NCBI GenBank assembly: GCA_903921725.1
Contig: CAIXRA010000040.1
Coordinates: forward strand, 62,001-126,000
Direction of reading: 5' to 3'
From: an uncultured Lentisphaerota bacterium
GTDB taxonomy: Bacteria; Verrucomicrobiota; Lentisphaeria; Oligosphaerales; CAITYL01
DNA: 64,000 nt
Shown: positions 1 to 7,331 of the stretch, piece by piece
Position numbering within the stretch: the stretch's first letter is position 1
Layout of the letters: every line of letters begins with the position of its first letter
Position numbers and translations under genes: made by a program
The notes under the pieces: generated by a model
What the model was told of the DNA's origin: nothing
Seen by the model: the letters and a program-made list of their open reading frames with translations, nothing else
Database searches by the model: none

Positions 1-83
1 TTCCGTCCTTCCGTCCTTCCGTCCTTCCGTCCTTCCGTCCTTCCGTTCTTCCGTTCTTCCGTACTTCCGTTCTTCCGTACATT
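1..83. repeat. octamer simple-sequence repeat (TTCCGTNC)n
   Basis: Ten consecutive copies of the octamer TTCCGTNC (the variable base is C, T or A) run from the window edge to about base 83, and the tract probably continues outside the window. It ends about 18 bases before the Shine-Dalgarno of the next gene, so it overlaps the likely promoter or 5' leader. The same unit recurs in four copies downstream of that gene (867-898) and in purine-strand form around 593-640. Copy-number change here could alter expression, but that is inference. Confidence 0.9.
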
Positions 84-115
84 CCGCCTCCCCTGCACCT
101 CAAAGGAGATTCGCC

Positions 116-610
116 ATGCCCGGCAGCAAAACGTTTGAGGAACTCCCCGTGTGGCAGGCCGCCCGCGAACTTGTCCGGCGCATTTATGCACTCACCCGCC
201 AGACGGCTTCCGCCCGTGACCGCGGCTTCTGCGACCAGATTCAGCGCGCCGCAATTTCCGTCACCAACAACATTGCAGAAGGGCACGAGCGAGGCACCAC
301 CGTCGAGCTGGTCGTCTTCCTTTTCTATGCCAAGGGCAGCGCTGGCGAAGTCCGATCCATGCTTTGGAACGCGGAGGATCTCGGTTATCTTCTGGCGGTG
401 GATGCAGAAGGCCTGCGCGGCCTCGCCCGTAATGTCAGCCACCAGCTCCGCGGTTGGATTGCCTCCATGCAGACCCCCGACTTCAATCCCGGCCCCAAAT
501 ATCACAAGGAGCCGCCGGCCGGCCTTCGCCGATGGGAGCTCTACCTGGAACAGCAGGGACTCGTCCGTCTGCCCAACGGCCGTTACATTCAGGAATCCGG
601 AACGGAATAA
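116..610 (+). CDS. four-helix bundle protein (23S rRNA intervening-sequence protein family)
   Basis: 164 residues. The N-terminal pattern 'F..L.VWQ.A..L', then 'FCDQIQRAAISVTNNIAEGHER', then 'A.GSAGEVRSMLWNAEDLGYL' is the signature of the four-helix-bundle family first found inside 23S rRNA intervening sequences (S23/IVP). Family members form pentamers; their cellular role is not established. The core is about 120 residues, so the last 40 residues (from about PDFNPGPKYH) are a lineage-specific tail. The ATG is preceded by AAAGGAG at 102-108, a strong site that fixes the start. The gene stands alone on the chromosome rather than in an rRNA operon and is bracketed on both sides by TTCCGTNC repeats, which hints at a mobile or repeat-associated unit. 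Confidence 0.85.
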   Translation: MPGSKTFEELPVWQAARELVRRIYALTRQTASARDRGFCDQIQRAAISVTNNIAEGHERGTTVELVVFLFYAKGSAGEVRSMLWNAEDLGYLLAVDAEGLRGLARNVSHQLRGWIASMQTPDFNPGPKYHKEPPAGLRRWELYLEQQGLVRLPNGRYIQESGTE

Positions 611-638
611 CGGAAAAACGGAACAACGGAATAACCAT

Positions 639-705
639 CCCGTCCACCGTATTCAACCAACCCACCCCGTCCACCGTATTCAACCAACCCACCCCATCCA
701 CCTTA
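639..705. repeat. 27-bp direct repeat, about 2.3 copies
   Basis: A 27-base unit beginning CCGTCCACCGTATTCAACC occurs twice in perfect tandem (period seen by CGTCCACCGT at 641 and 668) and then decays in a third partial copy near 695. It lies in the untranslated 400-base stretch between the four-helix-bundle gene and ribH. The rest of this gap is low-complexity CT-rich sequence with scattered TTCCGT units; I see no gene in it. Confidence 0.85.
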
Positions 706-866
706 ATTTGACCGTTTTACTCCACCAAGCCGTCCATCACTGCAATGCATTTCGCTTGCCCATCCTCCCCGCCCCTACTTCCATCCGGCCGGTCTTCCGT
801 CCTTCCCGCCTCCCACTTTTCCATTATCCCGTCCTTCCGCTTCTCCATTGCTTCCGTTATTCTGCG

Positions 867-898
867 TTTCCGTTCTTCCGTTCTTCCGTTCTTCCGTT
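867..898. repeat. octamer repeat TTCCGTTC, four copies
   Basis: Second tract of the octamer seen at the window start, here as TTCCGTTC repeated four times, inside CT-rich intergenic DNA about 120 bases upstream of ribH. Together with the tract at 1-83 it brackets the four-helix-bundle gene. Confidence 0.85.
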
Positions 899-1017
899 TG
901 CATCCCCCGCCGGCCGACCGCCCTCTTCCGGCCTCCCGCCCGGCGCAACCTCCTTTGACGGTTTATAGTATGGCGATTTCCGGCGGGCACGCATCCGCTT
1001 CAAACGGAGGATTCACC

Positions 1018-1509
1018 ATGGCAAGCGCAAACATCAAGACCTACGAGGGCAAGCTGACGGCCGAAGGGCTGCGCGTCGGCATTGTCTGCGGCCGCTTCAA
1101 CGAATTTTTCACCGGCAAGCTGCTCGACGGCGCCATCGACTGCCTGGTCCGCCACGGCGTCGACCCGAAGGCGATCGAAGCCGCCTGGGTTCCGGGCTCC
1201 TTCGAGATCCCGCTGGTCGCCCAGAAGCTCGCCGCCAGCGGCCGCTACGATGCCGTGATCGCGCTCGGCGTGGTCATCCAGGGCGCCACCAGCCACGCGC
1301 AGCAGCTCAACGCCGAAGTCTCCAAGGGGCTCGCCCAGATCTCCCTGCAGTACGGACTGCCGGTCATCTACGGCGTCGTCACCACCGAAAACCTCGAACA
1401 GGCCATCGAACGCAGCGGCACCAAGGCGGGCAACCGCGGTGCCACCGCCGCCCAGGCCGCCATCGAGATGGCCAACCTCATGCGCACCCTCCCGGCCGCC
1501 AAGAAATGA
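1018..1509 (+). CDS. ribH: 6,7-dimethyl-8-ribityllumazine synthase
   Basis: 163 residues, normal length. Lumazine synthase condenses 5-amino-6-ribitylamino-uracil with 3,4-dihydroxy-2-butanone 4-phosphate in the penultimate step of riboflavin synthesis. Family landmarks are present: '[16 protein letters not shown]' (substrate-binding Phe), '[10 protein letters not shown]', '[12 protein letters not shown]' with the catalytic His, and '[14 protein letters not shown]' near the C-terminus. The residues after the His (AQQLNAEV) depart from the common FDYV form. The chosen ATG has GGAGG seven bases upstream; an upstream in-frame ATG at 745 would add 91 low-complexity residues and is rejected. The stop overlaps nusB by four bases (ATGA), the classical ribH-nusB pairing. 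Confidence 0.96.
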   Translation: MASANIKTYEGKLTAEGLRVGIVCGRFNEFFTGKLLDGAIDCLVRHGVDPKAIEAAWVPGSFEIPLVAQKLAASGRYDAVIALGVVIQGATSHAQQLNAEVSKGLAQISLQYGLPVIYGVVTTENLEQAIERSGTKAGNRGATAAQAAIEMANLMRTLPAAKK

Positions 1510-2000
1510 CCATGACACCCGCCAACAACAACAGGAAGGCCGACGCCCCCGTGGCCTTCCTGCGCCGCCGCCGTTTTGCCCGCGCCGCCGCCCTGCGCTA
1601 CCTCTATCAGGCCGACTGCAACAACGAATGGCTCCTGGACACCGAGCGCGAGCAGCGGTTCTGGGACCAGGCCGCGCAGGAGGATGACCAGCCGGTCGAT
1701 GCCGACTTCGACTGCGGCCGCGAATTCGCCACCCGCCTCATCCGCGGCGTGATCGAGAAGCGCGAGACGCTCGACAAGCGCATCACCGAGTGCGCCAACA
1801 ACTGGACCCTCCCCCGCATGGGCGCCGTGGACCGCAACATCCTGCGCCTCGCCGCCTACGAGATCCTGTTCAACAAGGACGAGGTCCCGCCGCTGGCCGC
1901 GCTCGATGAAGCGATTGAACTGGCCAAGGAATTCGGCGACAAGGACTCCTCCCGCTTCATCAACGGCCTCCTCGACCGCCTGGTGAACGAAAAGCCGTAA
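1506..2000 (+). CDS. nusB: transcription antitermination factor NusB
   Basis: 164 residues, all-helical. NusB binds boxA RNA with NusE (S10) in the antitermination complex that protects rRNA transcription. Diagnostic segments: '[17 protein letters not shown]' at the N-terminus, '[17 protein letters not shown]', and the C-terminal '[19 protein letters not shown]....[27 protein letters not shown]'. It is translationally coupled to ribH through an ATGA overlap; a second ATG six bases in (1512) is an alternative start. Confidence 0.95.
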   Translation: MTMTPANNNRKADAPVAFLRRRRFARAAALRYLYQADCNNEWLLDTEREQRFWDQAAQEDDQPVDADFDCGREFATRLIRGVIEKRETLDKRITECANNWTLPRMGAVDRNILRLAAYEILFNKDEVPPLAALDEAIELAKEFGDKDSSRFINGLLDRLVNEKP

Positions 2001-2100
2001 GCGGCCGGCGGACCCCAAATTCCGTCACGGCGGAGGTCGGATTTATCGCATCCTGAAATCGGCGCGCTCTGCGTAATCTACGGATGGCATCCAGAGTCCC

Positions 2101-3033
2101 ATGAAATCCATCTTCTCCATCTTCAAGAGCGGCCTGCAGAAGACGACCACCGCCATCGTCCGCAACATCCAGTCGGTGTTCACCGGCGAGAATCCGTGGA
2201 CGCCGGAGATGCTCGACGATCTGGAGGCGATCCTGATCCAGGCCGACCTCGGCGTGCAGACCGCCACCGAAATCACCGACGACATCCGCGAGCGCTACAA
2301 GCGCGGCCTCATCGCCACCGCCGAGGATATCCGCCGCATCGCCTCCGCCGACATCCGGAAGATCCTGGAGGAAACCGCCGCCAAACGCCCGCTCAAACTT
2401 GCGGACTCCGCGCCGACCGTCATTTTCCTCGTCGGCGTCAACGGCACCGGCAAGACCACCACCACCGCCAAGCTCGCGCACCTCTGGAAGAAGGAGGGCA
2501 AGTCCGTCATGCTCGCCGCATGCGACACCTTCCGCGCCGGCGCCATCGACCAGCTCCAGCTCTGGGGTGAGCGCACCGGCTGCGAAGTCGTCGCCTCCAA
2601 GCCCGGCGCCGACGCCGCCGCGGTGGTGTTCGACGCCGTCGCCCAAGCCGTCAAGCACAAGATCGACGTCCTGCTCGTGGACACCGCCGGCCGGCAGCAC
2701 ACGCGCAAGACGCTCATGGACGAGCTCGGCAAGATCCACCGCACCGCCGCCAAGGCGTGCCCCGGCGCGCCGCACGAGGTCTGGCTGACCGTGGACGCGA
2801 GCCTCGGCACCAACGCCGTCACCCAGGCCCGCGAGTTCGGCAAGATCACCCCCGTCACCGGCCTGATCGTCACCAAGCTCGACGGCACCGGCAAGGGCGG
2901 CAGTCTCGTCCCCATCACCCGCGAACTCGGCATCCCCGTCTATTTCACCGGCCTCGGCGAACAGATGGGCGACCTCCAGCCGTTCAGCCCCGAATATTTC
3001 GCCGACGCGCTGTTCGCGGAAGAGCCGGGCTAA
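2101..3033 (+). CDS. ftsY: signal recognition particle receptor FtsY
   Basis: 310 residues: a short NG-domain form without the long acidic A domain. FtsY is the membrane-associated GTPase that receives SRP-ribosome complexes at the Sec translocon. Helical N domain about 1-100, then G domain: G1 GVNGTGKTTTT starting at residue 112, 'DTFRAGAIDQL', DTAGRQHT, TKLDGTGKGG, and the closing GLGEQMGDLQPF. The N-terminus (MKSIFSIFKSGLQKT) is amphipathic, consistent with direct membrane association. One copy of the GCGGANTCCGC palindrome (2401) lies in the linker encoding LADSAP. Confidence 0.97.
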   Translation: MKSIFSIFKSGLQKTTTAIVRNIQSVFTGENPWTPEMLDDLEAILIQADLGVQTATEITDDIRERYKRGLIATAEDIRRIASADIRKILEETAAKRPLKLADSAPTVIFLVGVNGTGKTTTTAKLAHLWKKEGKSVMLAACDTFRAGAIDQLQLWGERTGCEVVASKPGADAAAVVFDAVAQAVKHKIDVLLVDTAGRQHTRKTLMDELGKIHRTAAKACPGAPHEVWLTVDASLGTNAVTQAREFGKITPVTGLIVTKLDGTGKGGSLVPITRELGIPVYFTGLGEQMGDLQPFSPEYFADALFAEEPG

Positions 3034-3051
3034 AAATCCGCGGCGGATTTT
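3033..3051 (+). terminator. possible intrinsic terminator after ftsY
   Basis: Palindrome AAAATCCGC-G-GCGGATTTT directly after the ftsY stop, ending in a T run. The stem is good, but the T run is part of the stem and the central loop is minimal, so termination is only possible. Confidence 0.4.
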
Positions 3052-3080
3052 CAGAGACCACGGGAGAATGCACGGAAGCC

Positions 3081-3845
3081 ATGCGGAACTTGAGGAACAT
3101 ACTTGGGCGGTTCCTGGCAGTGCTGGCCGTGACCTGCGCCGGGTTCTACCTGCCGGCGGCGGCTCTCGCGGCCACGGATGTACACGAACCCGCACGGACG
3201 CACACGGACGCGCCGACGTCATCCCCGTTTGTAGTCCCGCCTTCAGGCGGTGCGCTCCCGTTCGTTGTGGAGGCTTCAGCCGACCCGTGCGGCGATGCCT
3301 CCCTCCGGGTGTCCCGAACCCCAGCCCGGCCCGGTTGGAACGCCTGGGAACCGCCGCCTGAAGGCGGAACTACAAACAACAGCGCGACACCCGCCCGCTC
3401 CTCAAGCGAAGCAATCCCCGCCTACGACGACAACGCCCCTCGTGCAGAGTTCGCACGCAAAACAAGCACGACGAACACGACCATCGAGCGCGAGTGCGAG
3501 AGCGGACGGACTACGACCTGCGCCTATGACAACTTCGACTGTTGTACTCTTGCCCCAAGGAAGACAGAGGCCAGGTTCGTTGTGGACGAGAAAGGTAACG
3601 TCGTGGATACGCATGCGACACCACGAGGCAGTTACGACCAGCCGAATGGAGGTCGAACGGATATTCTTCAGGAGGAGGATCACGGAGCAGGTCTCTCCCA
3701 TACACACAACATGGAATACAACACAAGGCCATCAGATGGCAAGGTGTTTCCTGCAGGACAGAACAACGGAGACCCTGTCTCCTTCGATGACGTAATGAAT
3801 ATCCAAACAGGCAAAGCGACCAGGACAGTTGGCAAAGGACGGTGA
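3081..3845 (+). CDS. secreted protein with polymorphic-toxin-like C-terminal domain
   Basis: 254 residues. Residues 1-30 form a Sec signal peptide (basic start, LAVLAVTCAGFYLPAAALA). Residues about 50-100 are encoded by a REP palindrome pair (see the repeat entry) and are probably not a folded domain. The C-terminal part (from about residue 170: 'ARFVVDEKGNVVDTHATPRG', 'GGRTDILQEEDHGAGLSHTH', 'PVSFDDVMNIQTGKA') resembles C-terminal toxin tips of Rhs/CDI polymorphic toxins as I remember them; no search was possible. The expected Rhs repeat body between signal and tip is absent, so this may be a deletion derivative. A small gene follows four bases after the stop, as an immunity gene would. The start ATG lacks a convincing Shine-Dalgarno. 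Confidence 0.55.
   Translation: MRNLRNILGRFLAVLAVTCAGFYLPAAALAATDVHEPARTHTDAPTSSPFVVPPSGGALPFVVEASADPCGDASLRVSRTPARPGWNAWEPPPEGGTTNNSATPARSSSEAIPAYDDNAPRAEFARKTSTTNTTIERECESGRTTTCAYDNFDCCTLAPRKTEARFVVDEKGNVVDTHATPRGSYDQPNGGRTDILQEEDHGAGLSHTHNMEYNTRPSDGKVFPAGQNNGDPVSFDDVMNIQTGKATRTVGKGR
3228..3378. repeat. REP palindrome pair (REPIN) inside a coding region
   Basis: Two REP units in inverted orientation: 3228-3255 on the plus strand (GTTTGTAGTCCCGCCTTCAGG then CGG) and 3351-3378 as its reverse complement. The same element occurs around the RAYT transposase at 9563-9590, 10238-10265 and 10351-10379. Here both arms lie in the open reading frame of the secreted protein and are read as FVVPPSGG and PPEGGTTN, so the insertion kept the frame. 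Confidence 0.85.
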
Positions 3846-3849
3846 CAAG

Positions 3850-4149
3850 ATGACCTACAAGCATAATAGTCTGCCCGATGAAGACTGCCGATTGATCGGG
3901 TTGCAATGGGTACCTTCGAATTCAAACGAGCTCGAACTAACGCTCAAACAAACCAATTGTGCGCCATTAAGAATAAGATACTCATGGGTAGAAGACCTGC
4001 GCATTGATCTACGACTGGAAACAGTCTTCAGCGCTCTGACGAAATGCATAGTGCGTGAAGGTTCAAGTGATTCCAAAAGCATGCGGCTTGATTTTGGTTC
4101 ACACGGAATGATCTCATTCAAATGCAAGGAGGAGATGCCACAAGAGTAG
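3850..4149 (+). CDS. small protein, candidate immunity protein
   Basis: 99 residues from the ATG four bases after the upstream stop; an in-frame TTG at 3829 overlaps the upstream gene. No family recognised. The sequence is soluble, alternates hydrophobic and polar residues like a beta-rich fold (LELTLKQTNCAPLRIRYSW), and has no signal or membrane segment, as expected of a cytosolic immunity protein. Base composition is lower in G+C than the core genome, intermediate between the upstream gene and the AT-rich stretch downstream. Assignment as immunity rests on position only. Confidence 0.5.
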   Translation: MTYKHNSLPDEDCRLIGLQWVPSNSNELELTLKQTNCAPLRIRYSWVEDLRIDLRLETVFSALTKCIVREGSSDSKSMRLDFGSHGMISFKCKEEMPQE

Positions 4150-5058
4150 GACTACCGTTGCCCCAAGTACCAGGATGCGGAAACCGGACTCTGCTACTAC
4201 GGCTATCGGTACTACAACCCCGAAGCCGGACGCTGGCTAAATAGAGATCCGATGGGAGAGAATGGGGGCGACAATCTTTATGGGATATGCGACAACAATG
4301 TTATTGACTGCTATGATGTATTTGGATTTCATAAAATAAAGGTCCGCATTGATGTTCCTGGTCAAAATCCAAAATCACCAAAAGAACATTCAAATTATTT
4401 TAATAGAGTTATTAAAGATAAAACTCTTGGTCTTGATCAAGGACACGCATGGCTTTGTTTTGATGCAGAAGATGGGAAAAATAATCTAGAAATAGGTTTT
4501 TATCCCCAAAAGCGTCCCGATGCGACGGAATACGAAAATGGCGTAATCGGAACACTTAAAGACGATCATAATAAACATTATGAATATGAATATGTAATAG
4601 ATGTATCTGAATGCCAATATAAAGAAGCATTGAAAATTGCTTCAACGTATACCGCTAAAAATCCGTTTTGGGGCGCATCAAAAAATTGTGTTGATTTTGT
4701 TACGGATGTATTAAAAGAAAGTAATATTGAAACAATAACAACAAAGCCAGTTAAAGTAGATATAGCTGGCGTTATGTCCGTAGCATTAAGTCACTATCCA
4801 GGACAAATGGCAATGGATTTATTTAACCAAAAGAAGGGAAAATATGTTGTCGGTGGAGATGTTGGTAATACGGGTAAATTTGAATTTGTAGACACACACA
4901 TATCGCCGTCACTTAGTGACAGCGACCTTAAAGATTTAGAAAAATATCGTCAGGAAAAAAAGTATCCACCCACGCCAGCAGCGGCATCCGGAGTGGGCAA
5001 AAAGGCGCCCCGTGAAAAAATTTATGTACCTAGCACAAACCCATTAATGGGTATATGA
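4150..5058 (+). pseudogene. orphan Rhs C-terminal module (Rhs core plus toxin-like domain), no start
   Basis: From 4150 the frame encodes a textbook Rhs-associated core: 'YQDAETGLCYYGYRYYNPEAGRWLNRDP' style residues followed by 'GENGGDNLYGICDNN..DCYDVFG', after which the toxin tip begins. A stop (TAG, 4147-4149) sits immediately upstream in the same frame, so no start is possible except an internal ATG at 4252 that discards the core. The tip (about 245 residues) contains 'LDQGHAWLCFD' and later 'GASKNCVDFVTDVL'; His before Cys is the order of circularly permuted papain-like (NlpC/P60, LRAT, YiiX-like) folds, suggesting a peptidase, amidase or acyltransferase. From about 4255 the DNA turns sharply AT-rich, a transfer signature. 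Such start-less modules act as recombination donors for a full-length Rhs gene in other bacteria. Confidence 0.7.
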
Positions 5059-5202
5059 TTATCAAAAAATGGAGCGCGAGTGTTATTCTCATTTTGATAA
5101 TACCAAAAGTTTAAATAAATATCAAACCGTTCTATTCACAGTTTTGCGCGAATAAGGTTAATCATTAATTTTTGGCATATTTTAATGCAATTGGGGGGCT
5201 GT

Positions 5203-5658
5203 ATGATTAAAAAATCAAATAAAGATGTCATTGTTGCAATATTTCCGCTTCCTATTTACATTGCCTCTTGGTTGTATTTTATTATTTACTCTAAGGATTT
5301 TCTTCCAGGAGCAACCGTTGGTTTTGTAATTTATGAATGGGGATGGAGTGGTTTGGCTTTGTCCGTTGTTTTATTGTTTGTTTTTTTATGGTGTCTGTTT
5401 TTTTTAATAAAAAAGAAGCAAATTGTATTTGTGATATCTATGGCGTTGGTAGTATCCAGATCATATATTTCGATAATGTACCTTTCAATGAAAGAATATA
5501 ATAGCATTATTGACTGGCATCCATCCTTGGTTTTTATGGACATATTTTATTCTTTAATAATGATGACTATTTGTTATATGTTTTTTATTGTCTCAATGAT
5601 TGTCTGTTCTTTACATAAAAAGGAAACGTCAGGGACAGGTTGTTCCTGTCCCTCTTGA
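5203..5658 (+). CDS. four-helix membrane protein, candidate immunity protein
   Basis: 151 residues with about four hydrophobic segments (IVAIFPLPIYIASWLYFIIY; GLALSVVLLFVFLWCLFFLI; IVFVISMALVVSRSY; FMDIFYSLIMMTICYMFFIV). The ATG is preceded by a GGGGGG run at about 5193-5198; an in-frame ATG at 5185 is less well placed. It is as AT-rich as the Rhs tip upstream and the two probably travelled together; a membrane immunity protein would fit a toxin acting at the inner membrane or periplasm. The last residues (GTGCSCPS) are encoded by a palindrome at the AT/GC boundary. No family recognised. Confidence 0.55.
   Translation: MIKKSNKDVIVAIFPLPIYIASWLYFIIYSKDFLPGATVGFVIYEWGWSGLALSVVLLFVFLWCLFFLIKKKQIVFVISMALVVSRSYISIMYLSMKEYNSIIDWHPSLVFMDIFYSLIMMTICYMFFIVSMIVCSLHKKETSGTGCSCPS
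5631..5653. repeat. 9-bp stem palindrome at the cassette boundary
   Basis: AGGGACAGG and CCTGTCCCT flank a TTGTT loop. It marks the exact place where AT-rich sequence gives way to high-GC DNA and encodes the tail of the membrane protein. It could be a terminator lacking a clear T run, or the edge of a mobile element. Confidence 0.7.
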
Positions 5659-5781
5659 AAACTCCCTTTCTTCCGAAAACGAGGGTAAGGAAAGGCAATA
5701 GGTTCCGTTGCACCAGGTAATTCAGCGGCTTTCGCTGTTTCCTCCGTTGCTTCCGGCAAAACATGAGATCCCCCCTTCCCC

Positions 5782-7050
5782 ATGCCACACACCCCCAACA
5801 TCCTGACTGATCTGGACGTGGAGCTCGCCAAGCGCGGGAGCGGACGGCTTGTGCTCGGTTCCTGGACGGTGCGGCTGCCGCGCTCCTTCGGCTTCTGCGG
5901 CGGCGTGCTCAACGCGCTGAACCTCCTGAAGAAGACGGTGGAGGAACAACAGGTTGGAAGGCTCAACGGTTCAGCGGTTCAGCGGTTGGCCGACAGCTCC
6001 GGCTCACCACGCACCACCACGTCCGCCATAGGCCTTGTGAAGGCGGATCACCCCTCACCACCCACCACTCACCACTCACGCATCCTCCTTCTCGGCGACA
6101 TCATCCACAATGACACCGTCAACGAGCAGTTCCGCGCCCGGGGCGTTGTCATCCTGCCCGACGCCGACGTGCCGCACGCGCTGGAGCATGTCCGCGACGG
6201 CGACACCGTGGTCATCCCGGCTTTCGGGCTCGAGCGCGACATCACCCAATCCCTCCAGGCCCTGCACGAGGCGGGGCGCATCCGCCTGCTCGACACCACC
6301 TGCCGCTATGTGAAGCGCATCTGGGAGTTCGTCGGACGCGAGGCCGCCACCGGTTCGACCGTGCTCATCATGGGCAAGCCCGACCATCCGGAGAACCGCG
6401 CCACGCTCTCCCGCGCCCTGACGGACGGCAACGCCGTCGTCCAGCTTGCGGACCTCGTGGACGTTGCGGAGTTCGCCGCCACCCTCACGACTCCGGCGCC
6501 GGACGGCCGCATGCATGAACCCGCAACGCGCAACATGCAACACGAAACGCCTCCCGGCGTCACCCTCCACAATCCGGATTGGTTCAACCCGGGGGCGCTC
6601 GCCTTCGCCGCGCAGACCACCCTGCTCTACACCGAAACTATCGAAGCCGAACGGCTGCTGCGGGCGGCGGCGGAGTCCGCCGGCGCGGCGTTCACCAGCG
6701 CCGCCACCGTCTGCCTCGCCACGCAGGAGCGGCAGAAGGCCGCGCTCGACCTCTGCACGGAGGGCTGCGATCTCTTCTTGGTCGTCGGCGGCTTCGCCAG
6801 CAGCAACACGGCCCAGCTCTACCGCCTCGCCGCGCAGCACGCGACGGCGTACTTCATCCGCACCGCGGACGACTTCGACGCCGCGCGGATCACGCACTAC
6901 GACCCCGCCTCCAAAGAGATGCGGAGCACCGGAGGCTGGCTTCCGGCCGGCTCCGCGGTCATCGGCCTGCTCTCCGGCGCGTCCTGCCCCGCCGGCGATG
7001 TCGGCGGCGTCATCCGCAAGCTGCGGGGGCTGGCACGCCGTCCGCAGTAA
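5782..7050 (+). CDS. ispH: 4-hydroxy-3-methylbut-2-enyl diphosphate reductase
   Basis: 422 residues, against about 310 for typical IspH. The enzyme makes IPP and DMAPP in the last MEP-pathway step with a 4Fe-4S cluster. Three cluster Cys are visible: C39 in FGFCGG, C174 in DTTCRYV, C311 in TVCLATQERQ. Substrate residues IIHN (about 108-111), DHPEN and GGFASSNT are kept; the usual GAS.P near the C-terminus reads SGASCP. Two insertions explain the extra length: residues about 55-100 and about 238-262 (EPATRNMQHE), both low-complexity and repeat-derived. The stop codon lies within the left inverted repeat of the element that follows. No strong Shine-Dalgarno is visible, so the start could shift slightly. 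Confidence 0.9.
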   Translation: MPHTPNILTDLDVELAKRGSGRLVLGSWTVRLPRSFGFCGGVLNALNLLKKTVEEQQVGRLNGSAVQRLADSSGSPRTTTSAIGLVKADHPSPPTTHHSRILLLGDIIHNDTVNEQFRARGVVILPDADVPHALEHVRDGDTVVIPAFGLERDITQSLQALHEAGRIRLLDTTCRYVKRIWEFVGREAATGSTVLIMGKPDHPENRATLSRALTDGNAVVQLADLVDVAEFAATLTTPAPDGRMHEPATRNMQHETPPGVTLHNPDWFNPGALAFAAQTTLLYTETIEAERLLRAAAESAGAAFTSAATVCLATQERQKAALDLCTEGCDLFLVVGGFASSNTAQLYRLAAQHATAYFIRTADDFDAARITHYDPASKEMRSTGGWLPAGSAVIGLLSGASCPAGDVGGVIRKLRGLARRPQ

Positions 7051-7194
7051 CGCGGCTCATTCCTGACCGCGTTGACTGGCCTTGTAGCACGGCCGTGAGA
7101 TGCTTCACCCGCCACACCGCATGGAGTTCCGGTTTCCCGGCCGGCCCCCCATGCCGACACACCAAAGCGCGGTCAGAAATGAGCCGCGTTACTG
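7045..7194. mobile_element. MITE-like element with 27-bp terminal inverted repeats
   Basis: Bases 7045-7071 and 7168-7194 are inverted copies of each other with one mismatch, bounding a 150-bp element with no open frame of note. The left arm starts CAGTAACGCGGCTCATT, so the last sense codon and the TAA stop of ispH are part of the arm. The remaining bases to 7331 hold no gene I can support. Confidence 0.75.
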
Positions 7195-7331
7195 TGGACG
7201 CCCCCTAGCGGCGGCGAACAAAACCGCGCCCCGCCTTTTTATCAGCACAAACCGGCATAAATTAGCCGTTGCATTCTTGTCGCCAGCTCCTTCTCTCTCC
7301 GCGCCTCCGCGGGATCAAGGTTTTTGTTTTC

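Noticed and set aside
639..705. Possible CRISPR from the 27-bp repeat
   Set aside because: The copies are direct tandem with no spacers and only about two units; no cas gene is in the window.
940..1017. Possible FMN riboswitch ahead of ribH
   Set aside because: The sequence upstream is simple CT-rich repeat with no conserved FMN-aptamer segments.
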